Shown: in pieces, positions 33,130 through 45,336 of the stretch
Numbering within the stretch: position 1 is the first letter of the stretch
Layout of the letters: each line of letters begins with the position of its first letter
DNA from: Haematobia irritans
Lineage: Eukaryota > Arthropoda > Insecta > Diptera > Muscidae
Direction: 5' to 3'
Assembly: GCF_050003625.1 (NCBI RefSeq)
Contig: NC_134397.1
Coordinates: forward strand, 94,901,562 to 94,965,561
DNA: 64,000 bases
Notes under the pieces: model-generated
Database searches by the model: none
What the model was told of the DNA's origin: nothing
What the model saw: the letters and a program-made list of their open reading frames with translations, nothing else
Program-made: the position numbers and the translations under genes

Positions 33130-33887
33130 GGGCCAAATCACCGCATTCGCCATCGAGTTATGTTCGTATAGAGAAACATTTCGATCGCATTAAATTTTTG
33201 GATCACCGCATTCGATCGTAATTTATTTTGTCTACTACTTTTTTTTACATTGCTGTAAACATATGGTAATAAGAAATTGAAAGAGAGTAGAATTTCAAAA
33301 TAATGTTTTGTTATCAAATTATGTTATTTCTGAGATATTTATATTGTTTTTGTGTGTTAAAATATATGTGTAAAAATATATTATGAATCCAAGTGTTTTT
33401 TTTTCCTCGTTTTCGGATTCAGACGATGAGTACAAAGTGGCAATTATAAGGAAAAATATTCGTGACAAAAGCAGTCCTTTAGCATTGCCTGAAGTAGAGT
33501 AATAGTAAATTGTGTTTTTAACATCCATAGATTTAAAAGACGTTTTCATATGTCAAAAGAAGCTTTTAAATATGTTCTTGAAACAATAGGTTTTTTTTGA
33601 AGCGGCTACTGAGCATTCCTTTCTTTGATCCGATTCCCTAAATGCAAGTAATATTATATTTTCTTAAATGTATTTTGCCAAAATGGAATAATAATTACAT
33701 TTTCACCAACTTTTTTCTTTTTGTTTACCTTTTTTCTGCTCAAAAATCACTACATACTTCGTTTTCGATAGCATGCTACCTATCGTGCTCAACTTCGAGT
33801 ATAAACAATTCGATAACGACTGCGGTGATCCGCGTAAACTACATTACGAAGACGAAGTACTCGATTTCGACTGCGGTGATTTGGCCC
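33130..33887 (+). mobile_element. PIF/Harbinger element, nested in hAT
   Basis: The left end GGGCCAAATCACCGCATTCG and right end CGACTGCGGTGATTTGGCCC are inverted (19 of 20 match), and the 3-bp direct repeat CTG lies outside both. Subterminal copies gatcaccgcattcgatcg and gactgcggtgatccgcg repeat the end motif. A 3-bp duplication and the transposase fragment within agree with PIF/Harbinger. Confidence 0.85.
33383..33591 (+). pseudogene. Harbinger transposase N-terminal remnant
   Basis: The ATG at 33383 opens a 39-codon frame with an acidic start (S-F-S-D-S-D-D-E), then I-R-D-K-S-S-P-L-A-L-P-E, ending in a stop at 33500. In another frame at about 33529 it continues R-F-H-M-S-K-E-A-F-K-Y-V-L-E-T-I. 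These match the conserved N-terminal block of Harbinger transposases (usually pattern L-P-x-x-x-F-x-x-x-F-R-L-S-K-x-x-F). The DDE catalytic part is gone. Confidence 0.68.
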
Positions 33888-34230
33888 CTGGTAGAATTCT
33901 ACACACACTTTGGCAACGTTTCTACCACCAAATTTTACTACTTGAATATTTAGACATAAATTTTCGTTCATAAATACAAGGTAACCGAACTACCATTTTA
34001 ATATCTCCAGCATTTGGAAGACGATCACCAGTCTTTTTGTGTTGTGGTTCGAAATCTTGATCTTATTGCAGCTTGCTGAATTGACAGAATTTTAATTTTT
34101 AAATATTATTGATTGACTGATTCTACAGCAGAGCCGTTTGCTTTATTTATTTATTTTTAATTGGGGTTTTGGGGTAATTTAAGTTTAAATTGGGGATTTT
34201 TGGGGACGAAAATATCATAATTTGGGGACA

Positions 34231-34602
34231 AGAGCCTGAAAAATACTGGCAACACTGAACGGAGCTCATATGTGTATAAAAAGTTTCCATCGATAAACTA
34301 GAGCAAATTATATTTTCTGATATTAGTATGGTGATATTTGTTTATAAATAATTTTGTGTAAAAATATCAACGAACTGATTTTCATAAGATCAAAAAAAGT
34401 TAAGAGCCTGAAAAATACTGGCAACACTGGACGGAGCTCATATGTGTATAAAAAATTTCCATCGATAAACTAGAGCTAATAACTTCTTACCCCTGTTCTA
34501 TCTGCAAATTATATTTTCTGATATTAGTATGGTGATATTTGTTTATAAATAATTTTGTGTAAAAATATCAACGATCTGATTTTCATAAGATCAAAAAAAG
34601 TT
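34231..34602 (+). repeat. Tandem duplication of hAT 3' end plus flank
   Basis: Unit 1 (34231-34402) and unit 2 (34403-34602) both run agagcctgaaaaatactggc ... gatcaaaaaaagtt. Unit 2 has 28 bp (taataacttcttacccct...) absent from unit 1. Otherwise they differ by only a few bases. The duplication therefore happened after hAT insertion. Confidence 0.9.
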
Positions 34603-35146
34603 ACACTATACAGACAGATTTTATCTGTGGTGCAGCGGAATCACGACGTTTTAACCCGTAAACGTATTGGGTTACGTTACTGAAACCATTTATAATGTTG
34701 TGTTTTTCTAAGCATTTTACAAAATTCTGATTTGTTTAAAATGTCATTTGGTTATGTTTATTTCTACTTCACAAATCTTCGGAACACTGTGTGGAGTAGG
34801 TGTGCCTTCTCTTTGCACTGTCCCTTATTTGTAGTAATTTGTAAAGTTTACAGTTAGCAAGATAACTACGCACATAAAAATCAACTAAAGAACGTTGTTT
34901 ATTTTGTTATTGCCAATGCTGCCATCGAGTAGGTGATAAGTAGTTGGAGCTTCGATAGAGCTAAAATACACTAAAGTGGGGCGAAACAATGATGCTATCA
35001 TCCGCTGTTTGCTACTTGCGTTGATATGATATTTGTGTAATAATTTCTTGGTTTTTTTGCAAACCCTTAGGAAATGATTATACCAAAAACTAAGGTATTC
35101 AAGATCCATGAAGAAGACTATTAACTAAATTATCTACTCTATTATA

Positions 35147-35658
35147 CTGACGAAAAAGGCTGTTTTTCATATGTTTCCGTATACAAATTATATGTTTGAA
35201 ACTCAAATTTTAACACGTTTTTTTTAAGTGCAGGCATATAATGTTCATCAACTAGTATAAAATGTTTAGGACATCACATTTACATAACAATAATGTCTCA
35301 GGATGAAAACATATATTAATTTAGAAATTTCGTTTAAACATATATGTGTATAAATGTCAGAAAGTGAGAGAAAATAGAGAAGAAGATAAAGTTGGCGACG
35401 GTGATAGGTAACGAATGACATGTAAAGATATGTAAAACTGCAAGTTTAATTATAACAACTAAAAGTGTAGGTTGCTTATCGACTTACATATTTTGTATAT
35501 AAATAAAATTATATACAAAACATTTTGCTGCAAGCAAACAAATGTTTAGAAACTGGGGCTTAGGGTGAAATTTTGTTTGAACAAGTTCTAAAAATATATA
35601 TGTTTGTAGCAAAATATGCTTGGAAGTAAATGTGACAAGGCGATTTTTCTTGAGGGTG
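35147..35658 (+). mobile_element. ATATGTTTGG-family MITE, TA-flanked
   Basis: It starts CTGACGAAAAAGGCTG and ends TTTTTCTTGAGGGTG, with TA at 35145-35146 and 35659-35660. Inside are tcatatgtttccg, atatgtttgaaact and acatatatgtg words shared with 62957-63343. Inverted ends are weak, and the family is defined mainly by copies. Confidence 0.68.
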
Positions 35659-35660
35659 TA

Positions 35661-36800
35661 GTTGCCGGAAATAAATGTCCTTTCAAAACGCCAAAATGGT
35701 AAAACAAAATGTTTGGTGGTTGCTCACAACTTATAGCCAATTCAGCTGGTTCAAAAATAAAAAAATCTTTGTTTACTCTTTTGGTCCTAAATTATTCTTT
35801 CACCCGCTTCAGTGTTCAGAGACACAACTCGAACAGTAGATAACTTGCTCTCATATATCCCTGAATTACCCACATGTTTAAGAAGGAAATTCGTTAAATT
35901 TGCATCTAGCCCAGCGCACTTCGATACAGACTCACACAAAAACACACATGTATCTACATACTCTTGCAAATTGCCTATGAGTTTGCCATTAAAACTTGAA
36001 TATATTCAAATGAATTCACTGAAGAGATTTGCTAGGCCACCGACAACCATCCCTCCTCCTCCCCCTTCAATGAATTAATTTTGTTTACACGCAAAATTCA
36101 GCAAATGGCAAATATACAATTAGCGAAGGAAAAAAAACAGAATTTATTCTGAATTGAAGTAGTTCAACTTAAAAACAAATTCTAACTTTTCCTACAGTCT
36201 TCACAGCGATTTAATGTTGAGTTAAAGTTTGGAAAATACCTAACGCAAAATTACGCTTCTAGTGTACAGTTTTATCAAGATTCAATTTGTAATTTTTCAC
36301 AAGATATAGAAGGAATTGGAAGGTTGACTTTTGGAATATCAAACTCATGGAACAACGAAATTTTCTGAGAGAAGAAGAAACATGGTTAGTCTCCTCATAT
36401 ACGAAGAGCAAAATAATATGATTGCATACAATTTCAATTCGATCATATAACATTTTCACTACGATCATGCTCTGTTAACAGACAACTTTTTACTTGAAAG
36501 CGTTCCTTACCAAACCACAACTAGTAAAAGTAGTTCTGGTTCGTGTCTCGGCTAAATTTTCGGCAATGAGTTTGTCATTGATTCCGAACCAAAGAAGCGA
36601 GAAATTACACTCAGTTCTTTTTTTAATACGAAATTGTTGGTACTTGATTTTTATATAGTATATAGTTATATAGTATCTAAGCAAATCTTTCAGAAAGTTT
36701 AGGTCATAAAGGTATTTGACGAAACCTAAAATTCCGATTTTAAAACTCGACATTAAATTGCATGTATAAACTTTTAAAGGCTTCTCCATGCAGGGGGAGA
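35661..36800. other. No gene recognised
   Basis: An 88-codon plus-strand frame (35812-36078) ends with a P-P-P-P-P stretch and a minus frame (36490-36810) is 106 codons. Neither shows a known domain or splice context. Confidence 0.4.
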
Positions 36801-36804
36801 TAGG

Positions 36805-37111
36805 ATGCACATTTTACACAATATTGAGAACAAATTTCTTTCGAATAAAGAAAATTCATAATCTTTGTTTAAGAATTGTTTTCTTTGAATTTAGGACACG
36901 AATCTTTGAAATTTGCGTCCCACCGTTAAAGTCGTGTGTCTTTTAATTAATTGATACATTGAATCTTTGGATAAAAAAAACTTAAAAAATAGGCTAATAT
37001 TTATTTTTGCCTCTTTCGTTTAAAAGTTTTTTGAAATAAAGAAATTATTTTTTTCTTTCAAATATTTGTTATAATTTTGATTTTTACATAAGTAAACTTT
37101 TTTTTTTAGTG
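36805..37111 (+). mobile_element. MITE family M3, 5'-truncated
   Basis: It shares gagaacaaatttcttt, tttaggacacgaatctt, tttgcgtcccaccgttaaag and ataagtaaactttttttttt with the M3 copies at 43374 and 51824. It ends in ...ttagtg followed by TA. Confidence 0.65.
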
Positions 37112-37559
37112 TATATGATCTACCCATTAGAAGGCCCAAATTGAGTCATCAGGCAAAATTCCGGAACATGTATAGATTTGTATCTGGCGTCTTCTTTTCA
37201 GTGACTCAATTCCTCAAGTTCCCTAATCTTATTCGTTCATAAAGATTTAATAAGAATTTATTATAAATAAAATCATGCATTTGGACTTTAATTGCTTGTT
37301 TCGAAATCTGCCAAACATGAAAAGTCACCTATTGTGATGTTATTACTTTAAAGACGAGTTCTATTGCAGCCAAGTTAACCTCAACAGAATTTTCTTTTAA
37401 ACAAAGATCCCTTTTTTAAAGTCCAATCGCTAAACTCCTTTGATAAATCACAGATATACATATTCACAGCTGAAAATATCATAATCTTGCTCAATTACAA
37501 TTTTTGGCAATAATCGAAAACATGAACTCATAATTGCAATGAGAATCAAAACGTCGATT

Positions 37560-37790
37560 TTTCTACTTTAGATTTGTCGGATTTTGAAAAGGTCCACTTT
37601 TGATCATTAATTTGAAATCTGAATTATCGAGTATTTTTAAGTTCGATTAGTCGACTTGATTCAATTTTCATATAAAAGTCGATTTTAATATCATAAAAAG
37701 TCGACTTTAACACAAAAAACAAATCCATTAGTCAAAAGGTCGACTAATGATGATTGGTAGAACAGAAGTGAAATTAAAAACTTTTGGTAC
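37560..37790. repeat. aagtcgacttt / agtcgacta-rich repeat
   Basis: Multiple gattagtcgact and aaagtcgatttt words occur on both strands. A related patch is at 44690-44830. Possibly the remains of an inverted-repeat element; ends were not found. Confidence 0.5.
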
Positions 37791-37880
37791 AGTGAAACCT
37801 CTTAGAGGAGGTTAATTTTAATTTGATAATACATATATCAAACGTCTAACGAAAGTTTTCCACATATGAGAGGTTTGTTC

Positions 37881-38442
37881 TAGAGGTGTGCACGTGACAC
37901 GAAATTGTCGTGACTCACGAAAATTTTCGTGACTCACGCGTGAGTCGTGATTCACGCTGACGGCAACGGCGTGAGTGTGCGTAAGCGTGATTAACCAACC
38001 AAATGTCGTGCGTGAGCGTGAGTCACGAAAATAATATATTCGTGAGTGTGCGTGAGTAACGAATTTCGGAAAAACACACTCACGAAAATAATTCCGGGTA
38101 CGAACATAAAATGCTTACGAGTTGAATTCATTTATAATTTTAGCGACACTATAGATGTAAAGAGTTGTATAACGCTCTCGATTTTAATCAAACTCATGTT
38201 TCCAATCAGGTTCTATAGGTAAATTACTCATAAAATTATTCGTGAGTCACGACATTTTTCGTGAGTCACGATATATTTCGTGAGTCACGACATTTAAAAG
38301 ATTTTTGTGCGTGAGTACAAATTTTCTTTTCGTCAGCGTGCGTTAGCGTGAGTCGTACCAAAAAATATCGTGCGTGAATAAGATTTCTCCGCCGTGAGTG
38401 TGCGTGAGCGTGAAGAAAATATAACTCACGTGCACACCTCTA
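37881..38442 (+). mobile_element. hAT-type MITE packed with CGTGAGTCACG words
   Basis: The ends TAGAGGTGTGCACGTGA and TCACGTGCACACCTCTA are a perfect 17-bp inverted pair, with 8-bp flanks GTTTGTTC (37873-37880) and GTTTATTC (38443-38450). Throughout, cgtgagt and actcacg words recur on both strands, many forming cgtgagtcacga palindromes. It has no coding capacity. The 8-bp duplication and TAGAGG-type end fit the hAT superfamily. Confidence 0.88.
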
Positions 38443-38470
38443 GTTTATTCCATCACTTGCACATCACTAA

Positions 38471-38976
38471 CACTGAAAAAACAGTGAACCCACCAGGAAG
38501 AAAATTTTTGGTTAATTTAAGATAATTTTGAATATTTGTAGAAAATTTTAACTAAACAGTATTACAAACGTTGGCATCACGCCAATGTCATAAAAATAAG
38601 TAAATATTTTTCGACAAATTCAAGAAAATTTATTAGACATAACTAAGTGTTTTCACTTGTTAAAGAAAAATGGAAAAACTTGGAGTTCAAAATTGCAAGA
38701 ATGTCTTTAGTGACATACGAAGTTCATTACGGACGCATTTTTGGTAAAATTTACAAATTTAAAGAAATTCTGAACTATTTTGTGAAAGACACGAATTTAG
38801 TTAATTTTTATACTTAATTTGAATATATTGTGTTCCTCGGTTTTAGTTAATTTAACTAACGTACACAAAAAATTATTAGAGTAAAGGAAACTTTCTCCAA
38901 ACATAATAATTCCATGAACTAAAATAAAGTTAAATTGGCTTTAGTGAAATAGAGAGTTCACTTTTTTTTTTGAGTG
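38471..38976 (+). mobile_element. MITE family M4, copy 2
   Basis: It starts CACTGAAAAAACAGTGAAC and ends GTTCACTTTTTTTTTTGAGTG. The interior matches 5173-5689 (reverse) and 44128-44640. The flanking dinucleotides are AA and GA, so its duplication has decayed or differs. Confidence 0.85.
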
Positions 38977-38979
38977 GAT

Positions 38980-41398
38980 GCAAATGCATGGAAGTCAATT
39001 GCATAGTAGCACTCATTAAATTTTCCAAAGTCTCATGTGTGTTGCAGTGTGTGAATGAATGTGTGCGCGCACACTTTTGATTGTGTCTATTTGTTGTTCT
39101 TACAATTGAATATTTGCAAAAGAACTGTTAACACCTACGCCCAGTGGCACAGTTTCGTTGCTATGATTTGTTGCTGTTGTTGTTTCTTTCGCTGTTGTTA
39201 TTATTGTTGATACCTTTCGTCCTAGCCATCTCCATTGTCATCACTCTACTCAATGCCTATATGGTTGTTATAGTTGTTGGATATTTTAAAGAAAATTGCA
39301 ACATTTCTGTTGCACTCACGTAAAACAAACACCATGCGTGTAGACCCGTGGACTCTTCGCAGCTATGCCAGTGGGTGTGTGTGCGTGTACTCATAAATTT
39401 CTATGTCCAAGAGAATTACAATGTAGTACAATCCACAGTTCTAGGATGAGAAACGCTTCAAAGGGGACTGAGGCTATTTAGTCATAGTGAACGGGTGTGT
39501 GTGTGTGTGTGTGCATGCGGTGTGAGTGTACACAGGCATATCATCTTAAGTGGAATAAAGTATTTATAAAGAAGCAACAATACAAACTAATCGCGCACAA
39601 GTGTTACGATGTGCCGTCATATGTTCGCACTCTATTTGTGGGTTCTAATTTGGCTGTTACTCTGATACTAAGCACTGGTGCATTGGATGTGTGTGTGTGG
39701 GAGTGGCGGGGGTTGCATAGTTGATGAAGAGATTAGAATGTCAACGCAATTTCCCAGGTATGCCTTATTTGTATATGGCCCATGAAATGAAGAAGGCGTA
39801 TTCCTTTGTCCACAAACGGTTCCAAATTGCATGTGGCGAATTTACGGAAGTTGTTCCTACATTGATACATCGTGGGACAGTACACAGAGAATACAGATTG
39901 GTTGTAGCAACCGAATTTATTGTCAATCTCCTTTTGGCAGTTACAGCAACTACCAAAAGGCAGTTGTGTCTCCCAACTAATTCGGTCAATACAACTAATA
40001 CAATATAAGCTATTGCTTGTGTAAACCGATGGCATAGGTTGCTGCTACCTTCACAATTCAGTTGTGTTATCCAAACCTATTAAATTTAAGACGTGTAGAC
40101 ATTGTCTTCTTCAACTTATATAAATTGGAAATAACAAGATGACATATATTTCATGTTAGCCTGATACCGAAACAGGCAATTGACGTCCAAATGCATTATA
40201 TCTAATTATACAATTATTTTTAGAGCTTTATGGACAGATATAGATTAAGGAACATGGTTAACAGAGCCCTTGAAAAGAAAACGCCAGATACAAATCTATA
40301 CACGCCTGGACTGTACATGTTTCGGTTCGGGCGAATGAACCTTTCCACGCACATTAATATTTGTGGGAATAGCTTTGTTAATATCTGTGTCATAATACTC
40401 ATATCTATGTCATAATTTAAATTTAAAAATCGTTTTGGCTGTTTCCTAAAGGTATGTTTAGACTAAATAATTCTTAAATGAAGGTCTAAACTTGTAGCTT
40501 TGAAAATCGAAAAAAGATTTTTGTGGTGTAATGTTAAGTACAACCTCCTTAATTCGAACAGATATTGTTTCGACATGTCCGGACTACAGTACAAGTAAAT
40601 TTAAAGTATTTAATTGGTGGGAGTTTTACATAAATATTTCGAAAGATATATATATTACATCAACAAAACTAACTGAACAGCGTATTCAGAAAAATCGTGG
40701 TCATATTCATTTTCACCACGAGCCCATTGGCCAATTTCGGAACTACTCAAGTTAGCAGAAAGATTCCAAGTTGTAATGGTTGCATCTTTACATATCTAAA
40801 TTAATAAAAAAGGATTTCAGCATACTTCCATGATTGCATAATTTTCTTTGAGAATAGGGCTTAGAAGATAAATATGTAGGGTGCCTTGAAATTCCGTGTT
40901 GAATTCCGGTCCATTGAGTGTAGTATTGCCATGTAATTTGATGACAGAATGGGTCTCAAAAGGTTGGGTCAGTATTGAGTTCTTTTATTTTGGGTTTGCC
41001 AATAAAAACGTTTTTGAACCAATCTTCAAAAACTAACTGGATGTGGCTACCAATTTGTTTTTTTGCTTAAATTTGACAGTAGCCACGAAATTAAAAAAAC
41101 AAAAACAATGTCAATTGCAGGTAGTGGAAACTTATGCGACACACTTGCTTTAGATTGGATGAAACCGTATGTTTGTTGAGAGCAGACCCCGACATTTATC
41201 AGATTCATCGGCATTATATAATTCATCTTCAATAAGAGCAATTTCCTTCACATGATTGATTGCGTAAGTTTTGCTTTAAACGTGTCGACAGCCGAAAGAG
41301 GACTTGCTAATTGTTCACCGCGTTCTTTTACGATTTTATGCCGCTGCAGAATTTAAAAATTTTTGCAAACAATCAGCCAGTGGCCGTATTAGAGGGGT
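38980..41398. other. Repeat-poor DNA, no gene recognised
   Basis: It holds a GT run at 39495-39512 and gttgttgttt tracts. Frames on opposite strands at 39721-40035 overlap each other and match nothing I know. A minus-strand stretch at 41180-41390 reads partly like protein (L-S-A-V-D-T-F-K-A-K-L) but I could not assign it. Confidence 0.4.
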
Positions 41399-41401
41399 TA
41401 T

Positions 41402-41662
41402 AGTACAATATGAAAAAAATATCACGAACATTTTTTTTTAAATAAAATTTTAATTGAGTTTTAAAAAATATTCTATTATAAATTTTATTGATTCAACAAA
41501 TTTTTTAATTGAAATAAAAATCAATCGCTAACATTAATTGTATCAATTATTTTTTTAATTGGATCAATTAAATTGACTTTGGTAATTAATACTATCATTT
41601 CCATTAATAATAAATTGGATCAATTAATTTCGTGATTGAAGAAATAATATCTTTTTTGTGTG
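41402..41662 (-). mobile_element. tcaattaa-family MITE
   Basis: The right edge ends atcttttttgtgtg followed by TA (41663-41664), the inverse of the left edge type at 7640 (cacacaaaaaaa). Caatcacgaaattaattgat lies just inside it, and many taattgaatcaatt words fill the interior. The left edge is less sure. Confidence 0.58.
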
Positions 41663-41669
41663 TACATTT

Positions 41670-43370
41670 GAAATCTTAATTTGATTTATTGTACCTTCCA
41701 CTATTGGGATTGGGAATTCTATTGAAGAAAAGTGTTTTTAAATTTTTGGTTTGGCCGACGGCGACTCCAGAATTTCTGACCACAACCCAAACTGGAACTT
41801 TCTAGACTATAAGAAAAATAATCATAATAATAAATTAATTATCTTCGAATTCAGGTCAACTCCCTTGTTGACTATATTCTTCTATAAGATCCCTTTGCAA
41901 TATACTACTCCCGCATTTGTTCCTACATCCATAAAATTTGGCCTTGTTTCGGACATTATTATTTAATCTTTCCCAGTTGAGAAATTGAAAGCTGGGATTT
42001 GTTAAAATTTAATTTATCATTTTCAGATTTGCTTAATACTTGATCCATTGTTAAGCTATGATGTCTGCCCAATACCAAGAAAGAATATACGAAATTTCTA
42101 AGAAATCGATTTAAATTTGAGGATCGTAAATCCATTACAGGACATAACTATGCAAAATTTACTCGTTGACATTGTTTCTACGGAAAGCTCTCTGTTTGTA
42201 GATATCTGTAGGTGTAACTTTGTCACTGACTGCTAGTGTCACATGATTTACCAACATCCATTTAGTACTGCAAATGTCCATCGGCATGACAGCAGGACTT
42301 TTGAAATGATGAAACACAACACAGACATAACCTACAAGCCAATAAAATCGGACTTTTGCCGCAGGCAGATGTTATAAATTTCGTGAAATATTTTCACCAT
42401 CTCTTGTCATCGTCAAATTGTTGTTTCAATTTTTATCAAAACTAAATTAAAAAGAAAAAAACAACGACAACATTTCTTTACAGAAAGCCAAACGGCAACA
42501 AAATAAAATAAATACAATATATACCATACAATACATACACACATGTACACAAAGTTCACTACATACATATGTATGTACGTATGTTTATCTTTATGTATAC
42601 AAGTTGTATACGATGATTAGATGGCAATTATAAAACATTTTTTTTTTTTGGCAAAAATTAAATACACACACATCCAAATAAATAAAAGCGACAATATGTA
42701 TGCAAGTATGTTGGTGCGAAAAGTAGCTACATATAAACTTACGTCAAGCAATTGCTAAAAATAACAAATAAAAAAATTAACGAAAAAAAAGTATATATGA
42801 AAAGTATAGAACAACAACCAGAAAACACTCGGAAACATTTGTTACAAATTTGCAAAGGGTGTGTGGGCCTGTGTGTGCTACAAGTATGTGTTTTATGCCC
42901 CCCAATATTTGGCACAATACAATGTGGAACACATGTGTACATGTGTATGTGTGTGTGTGTGTGCGATTAACTGAAACACCTATTGTACGGGAATAATTTT
43001 TGTTGGTATTTATTGTTTTGCTGAATTATCTTAAACAAAAAAAAAATGAGTTAGAAAAGTGAACAAAAAAAGTTTACGTTTTGTAAACATTATCATCTAT
43101 ACTATTATTCACATTTTGCTGTACATATATCCAATAAACAATTATGTTGAAATTTCTAGCATTTCAATACAATTGAAATGTTATGAACATTTAAGTGATT
43201 CGGAAAATATTATTCGGCAATAGGGCTAGAAATTGTACTACCACTGTTTTCCAAATACGTTTTTTTGGATAACATATCAAAGTAGGCTTTTCTTAAGCCA
43301 TTTTCTTTATCCCTTGGATTATTGGAATATAATTTCTTACTGATGCAATCTAATCAAAAGTTCTTACTAC
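41670..43370. other. No gene recognised
   Basis: AT-rich sequence with CA/GT microsatellites (for example 42940-42962) and catacatatgtatgtacgta tracts near 42565. Frames near 42752-42970 are microsatellite translation. Confidence 0.45.
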
Positions 43371-43373
43371 TCA

Positions 43374-43837
43374 CACTGAAAAAAATATTTACGTGATATT
43401 AAAGATTACGCAACCTGAAATTTTAGGATGCGCAATTTACACACTATTAAGGACAAATTTCTTTAAAATAATGAAATTTTGATTAAAAGAAAGCTTATAA
43501 ACTTTGCTTCAAAAATTTAGGACACACATTTTGGAAATTTGCATATCTTTAAGGCAAAATTTCCTTAAAGTAAAGAAACACATTTTTGATTTAAAGAAAT
43601 CGCTTTAAATTAACTGAAATATTGAATTATTTGATTTAAGATAAAAACGCTTCAAATATCCGATAAATGAGATCTGTATCCTAATTTCAATTTTATAGAT
43701 CCTGGATTTAAAGCCAGATAGATCGCAAAAAAATTTCCTTATTTTAAAGAACCCGCATCTTTAGCTCGGAATCAATACCAAAATCCTAAAAGGAAGGTCA
43801 AAATCTTTGGATCCAAGTAAATTTGTTTTTTTGAGTG
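43374..43837 (+). mobile_element. MITE family M3, CA-flanked copy
   Basis: It starts CACTGAAAAAAATATTTACG and ends AAATTTGTTTTTTTGAGTG, with direct CA repeats on both sides (43372-43373, 43838-43839). It is 464 bp and lacks a central part present in the copy at 51824. Confidence 0.85.
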
Positions 43838-44127
43838 CAGTAGTGCATGAATTGTTGACATCTACTGCATTCATGCTGAGTAGTAAAATCTTTTATTTTT
43901 GTTTTTAATTTTTTGCAACAGTAAGTTAAGGAATGTGATGATGATAAATGTGACGTGGATCACCAAATGGCCCAATAGTATAAGGGTTAAATATGAAACA
44001 AAATTTTAAACTAACGGAGTTTTAAAGTTTTTCTCTAGAACAAAAAATATATACAATATTTGTATTTCCAGGAAATTTAGAAAAGCTTTGCTATGAAAAA
44101 ATGTTGCTATTTCTTGAATAGTTTATG

Positions 44128-44640
44128 CACTGAAAAAACGGTGAACCCACCAGGAAGAAAATTTTTGGTTAATTTTAGAAAATTTTGACTATTTTTAGAA
44201 AATTTTAACTAAACAGTATTACAAACGTTGACATGTCGCCGATATCACAAAAATAAGTAAATATTTTTCGACAAATGCAAGAAAATTTATTAGGTATAAT
44301 TAATTTTTTTCACTTGTCAAAGAAAATTTTGTAGTTTGAAGGAAAAACTTGGAGTTAAAAAATGCAAGAATGTCTTTATTGACATACGAAGTTCATGATG
44401 AACGCATTTTTGGTAAAATTTACAAATTTAAAGAAATAATGAACTATTTTGTGGGAAGCGCGAATTTAATCTTTTTGCTTAATTTGAGAATAATTGTTTC
44501 TCGTTTTTTAGTTCATTTAACTAACGTACGCAAAAAAATTATTAGAGTAAATGAAACTTTCTCCAAACATAATAATTCCATTAACTAAAATAAAGTTAAA
44601 TTGGCTTTAGTGAAATAGAGAGTTCACTTTTTTTTGAGTG
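44128..44640 (+). mobile_element. MITE family M4, copy 3
   Basis: It starts CACTGAAAAAACGGTGAAC and ends GTTCACTTTTTTTTGAGTG, with TG on both sides (44126-44127, 44641-44642). The interior is closely similar to 38471-38976. A 79-codon frame inside is not conserved as protein. Confidence 0.87.
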
Positions 44641-44689
44641 TGTTTGGGATACAATGGCAAAAATAAAATGGTTTGCCTAATCGACTTTA

Positions 44690-44830
44690 TACAATATTAA
44701 AAAAACGCCGAAAATCGACTAAATAAATTTTATCGAATCAAATTAGCGAAAATCGACTAATCGTCAAATACAAAAAGAAATTGAAAGAGGAAGGTGTTGT
44801 AGATTTTTTATTATCTCATACAAAATCGAC
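44690..44830. repeat. aatcgactaa-rich repeat
   Basis: It contains aaaatcgactaaataaat, gaaaatcgactaatcg and aaaatcgacaaaagtcg. It is related to 37560-37790, and no ends were identified. Confidence 0.45.
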
Positions 44831-45153
44831 AAAAGTCGTGAATTATATTGGTAGTGTAGTGAAACACTATGGTGGTAGACGAGAAAAAAACTGCCATAAC
44901 ACCTTGAGTATGTCAAGGCTCCAATTTAACATCTTAAGTAACTTAAATATTCCAAATTAAAAAAAAAATATTTTCATCACCAATACTCAAGATCCAAACC
45001 GATTAGATTTTGGTGATTCCAGACTAAAAGTTATTACAGTGTGCTTGTAATAAATAATGGCTTTGCTCGAGAATATCATTTGATGATGCAATTAATATTA
45101 GATCACTTGTGTATCTTCACAAAATAATCGACTCGGGTCAACCACGTTATTGA

Positions 45154-45336
45154 TATGTTATGAGAGGCTTTGTTTTAATAAATCGTAAGAAAATTGTTCC
45201 AATGCGGTATCGAAGTTTAGTCTCTGAGTGGCATTTCTTTGTTTACACCATACGTCTCTGGAATAATCTACCTAATAATTTGCAGAAAACTAACAACACA
45301 ATGAAATTAAAAAAAAATAGTTTTTGCTCTTTGTAA
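45154..45336 (+). pseudogene. LINE reverse-transcriptase C-terminal remnant
   Basis: A 60-codon open stretch contains V-P-M-R-Y-R-S, then V-Y-T-I-R-L-W-N-N-L-P-N-N-L, then a Lys-rich end and a stop at 45334. The R-x-W-N-x-L-P motif about 20-30 residues before the stop is a common C-terminal feature of several LINE ORF2 proteins. An AT-rich tail with aataaat-type words follows (to about 45680), consistent with a 3' UTR. Upstream catalytic regions are absent. Confidence 0.6.

Larger units (their letters stand above)
32555..34257 (+). mobile_element. hAT-type element with nested Harbinger
   Basis: The left end CAGTGTTGCCAGTATTGGGG and right end AATACTGGCAACACTG are inverted over about 16 bp. 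The left 8-bp flank is GACGGAGC (32547-32554) and the right is AACGGAGC (34258-34265). A duplicated copy of the right end (34403 onward) keeps GACGGAGC exactly. Both ends have ggggatttttgggga-type G-rich subterminal words. The interior holds a tandem array and a Harbinger remnant. No hAT transposase is seen. Confidence 0.82.

Noticed and set aside
39721..40035. 95- to 100-codon frames on both strands
   Set aside because: Mutually overlapping, no known domain, no splice context strong enough to prefer one.
41180..41390. Minus-strand protein-like stretch with L-S-A-V-D-T-F-K-A-K-L
   Set aside because: Reads like part of a protein but breaks by a stop, and I could not link it to a family; left unannotated as coding.
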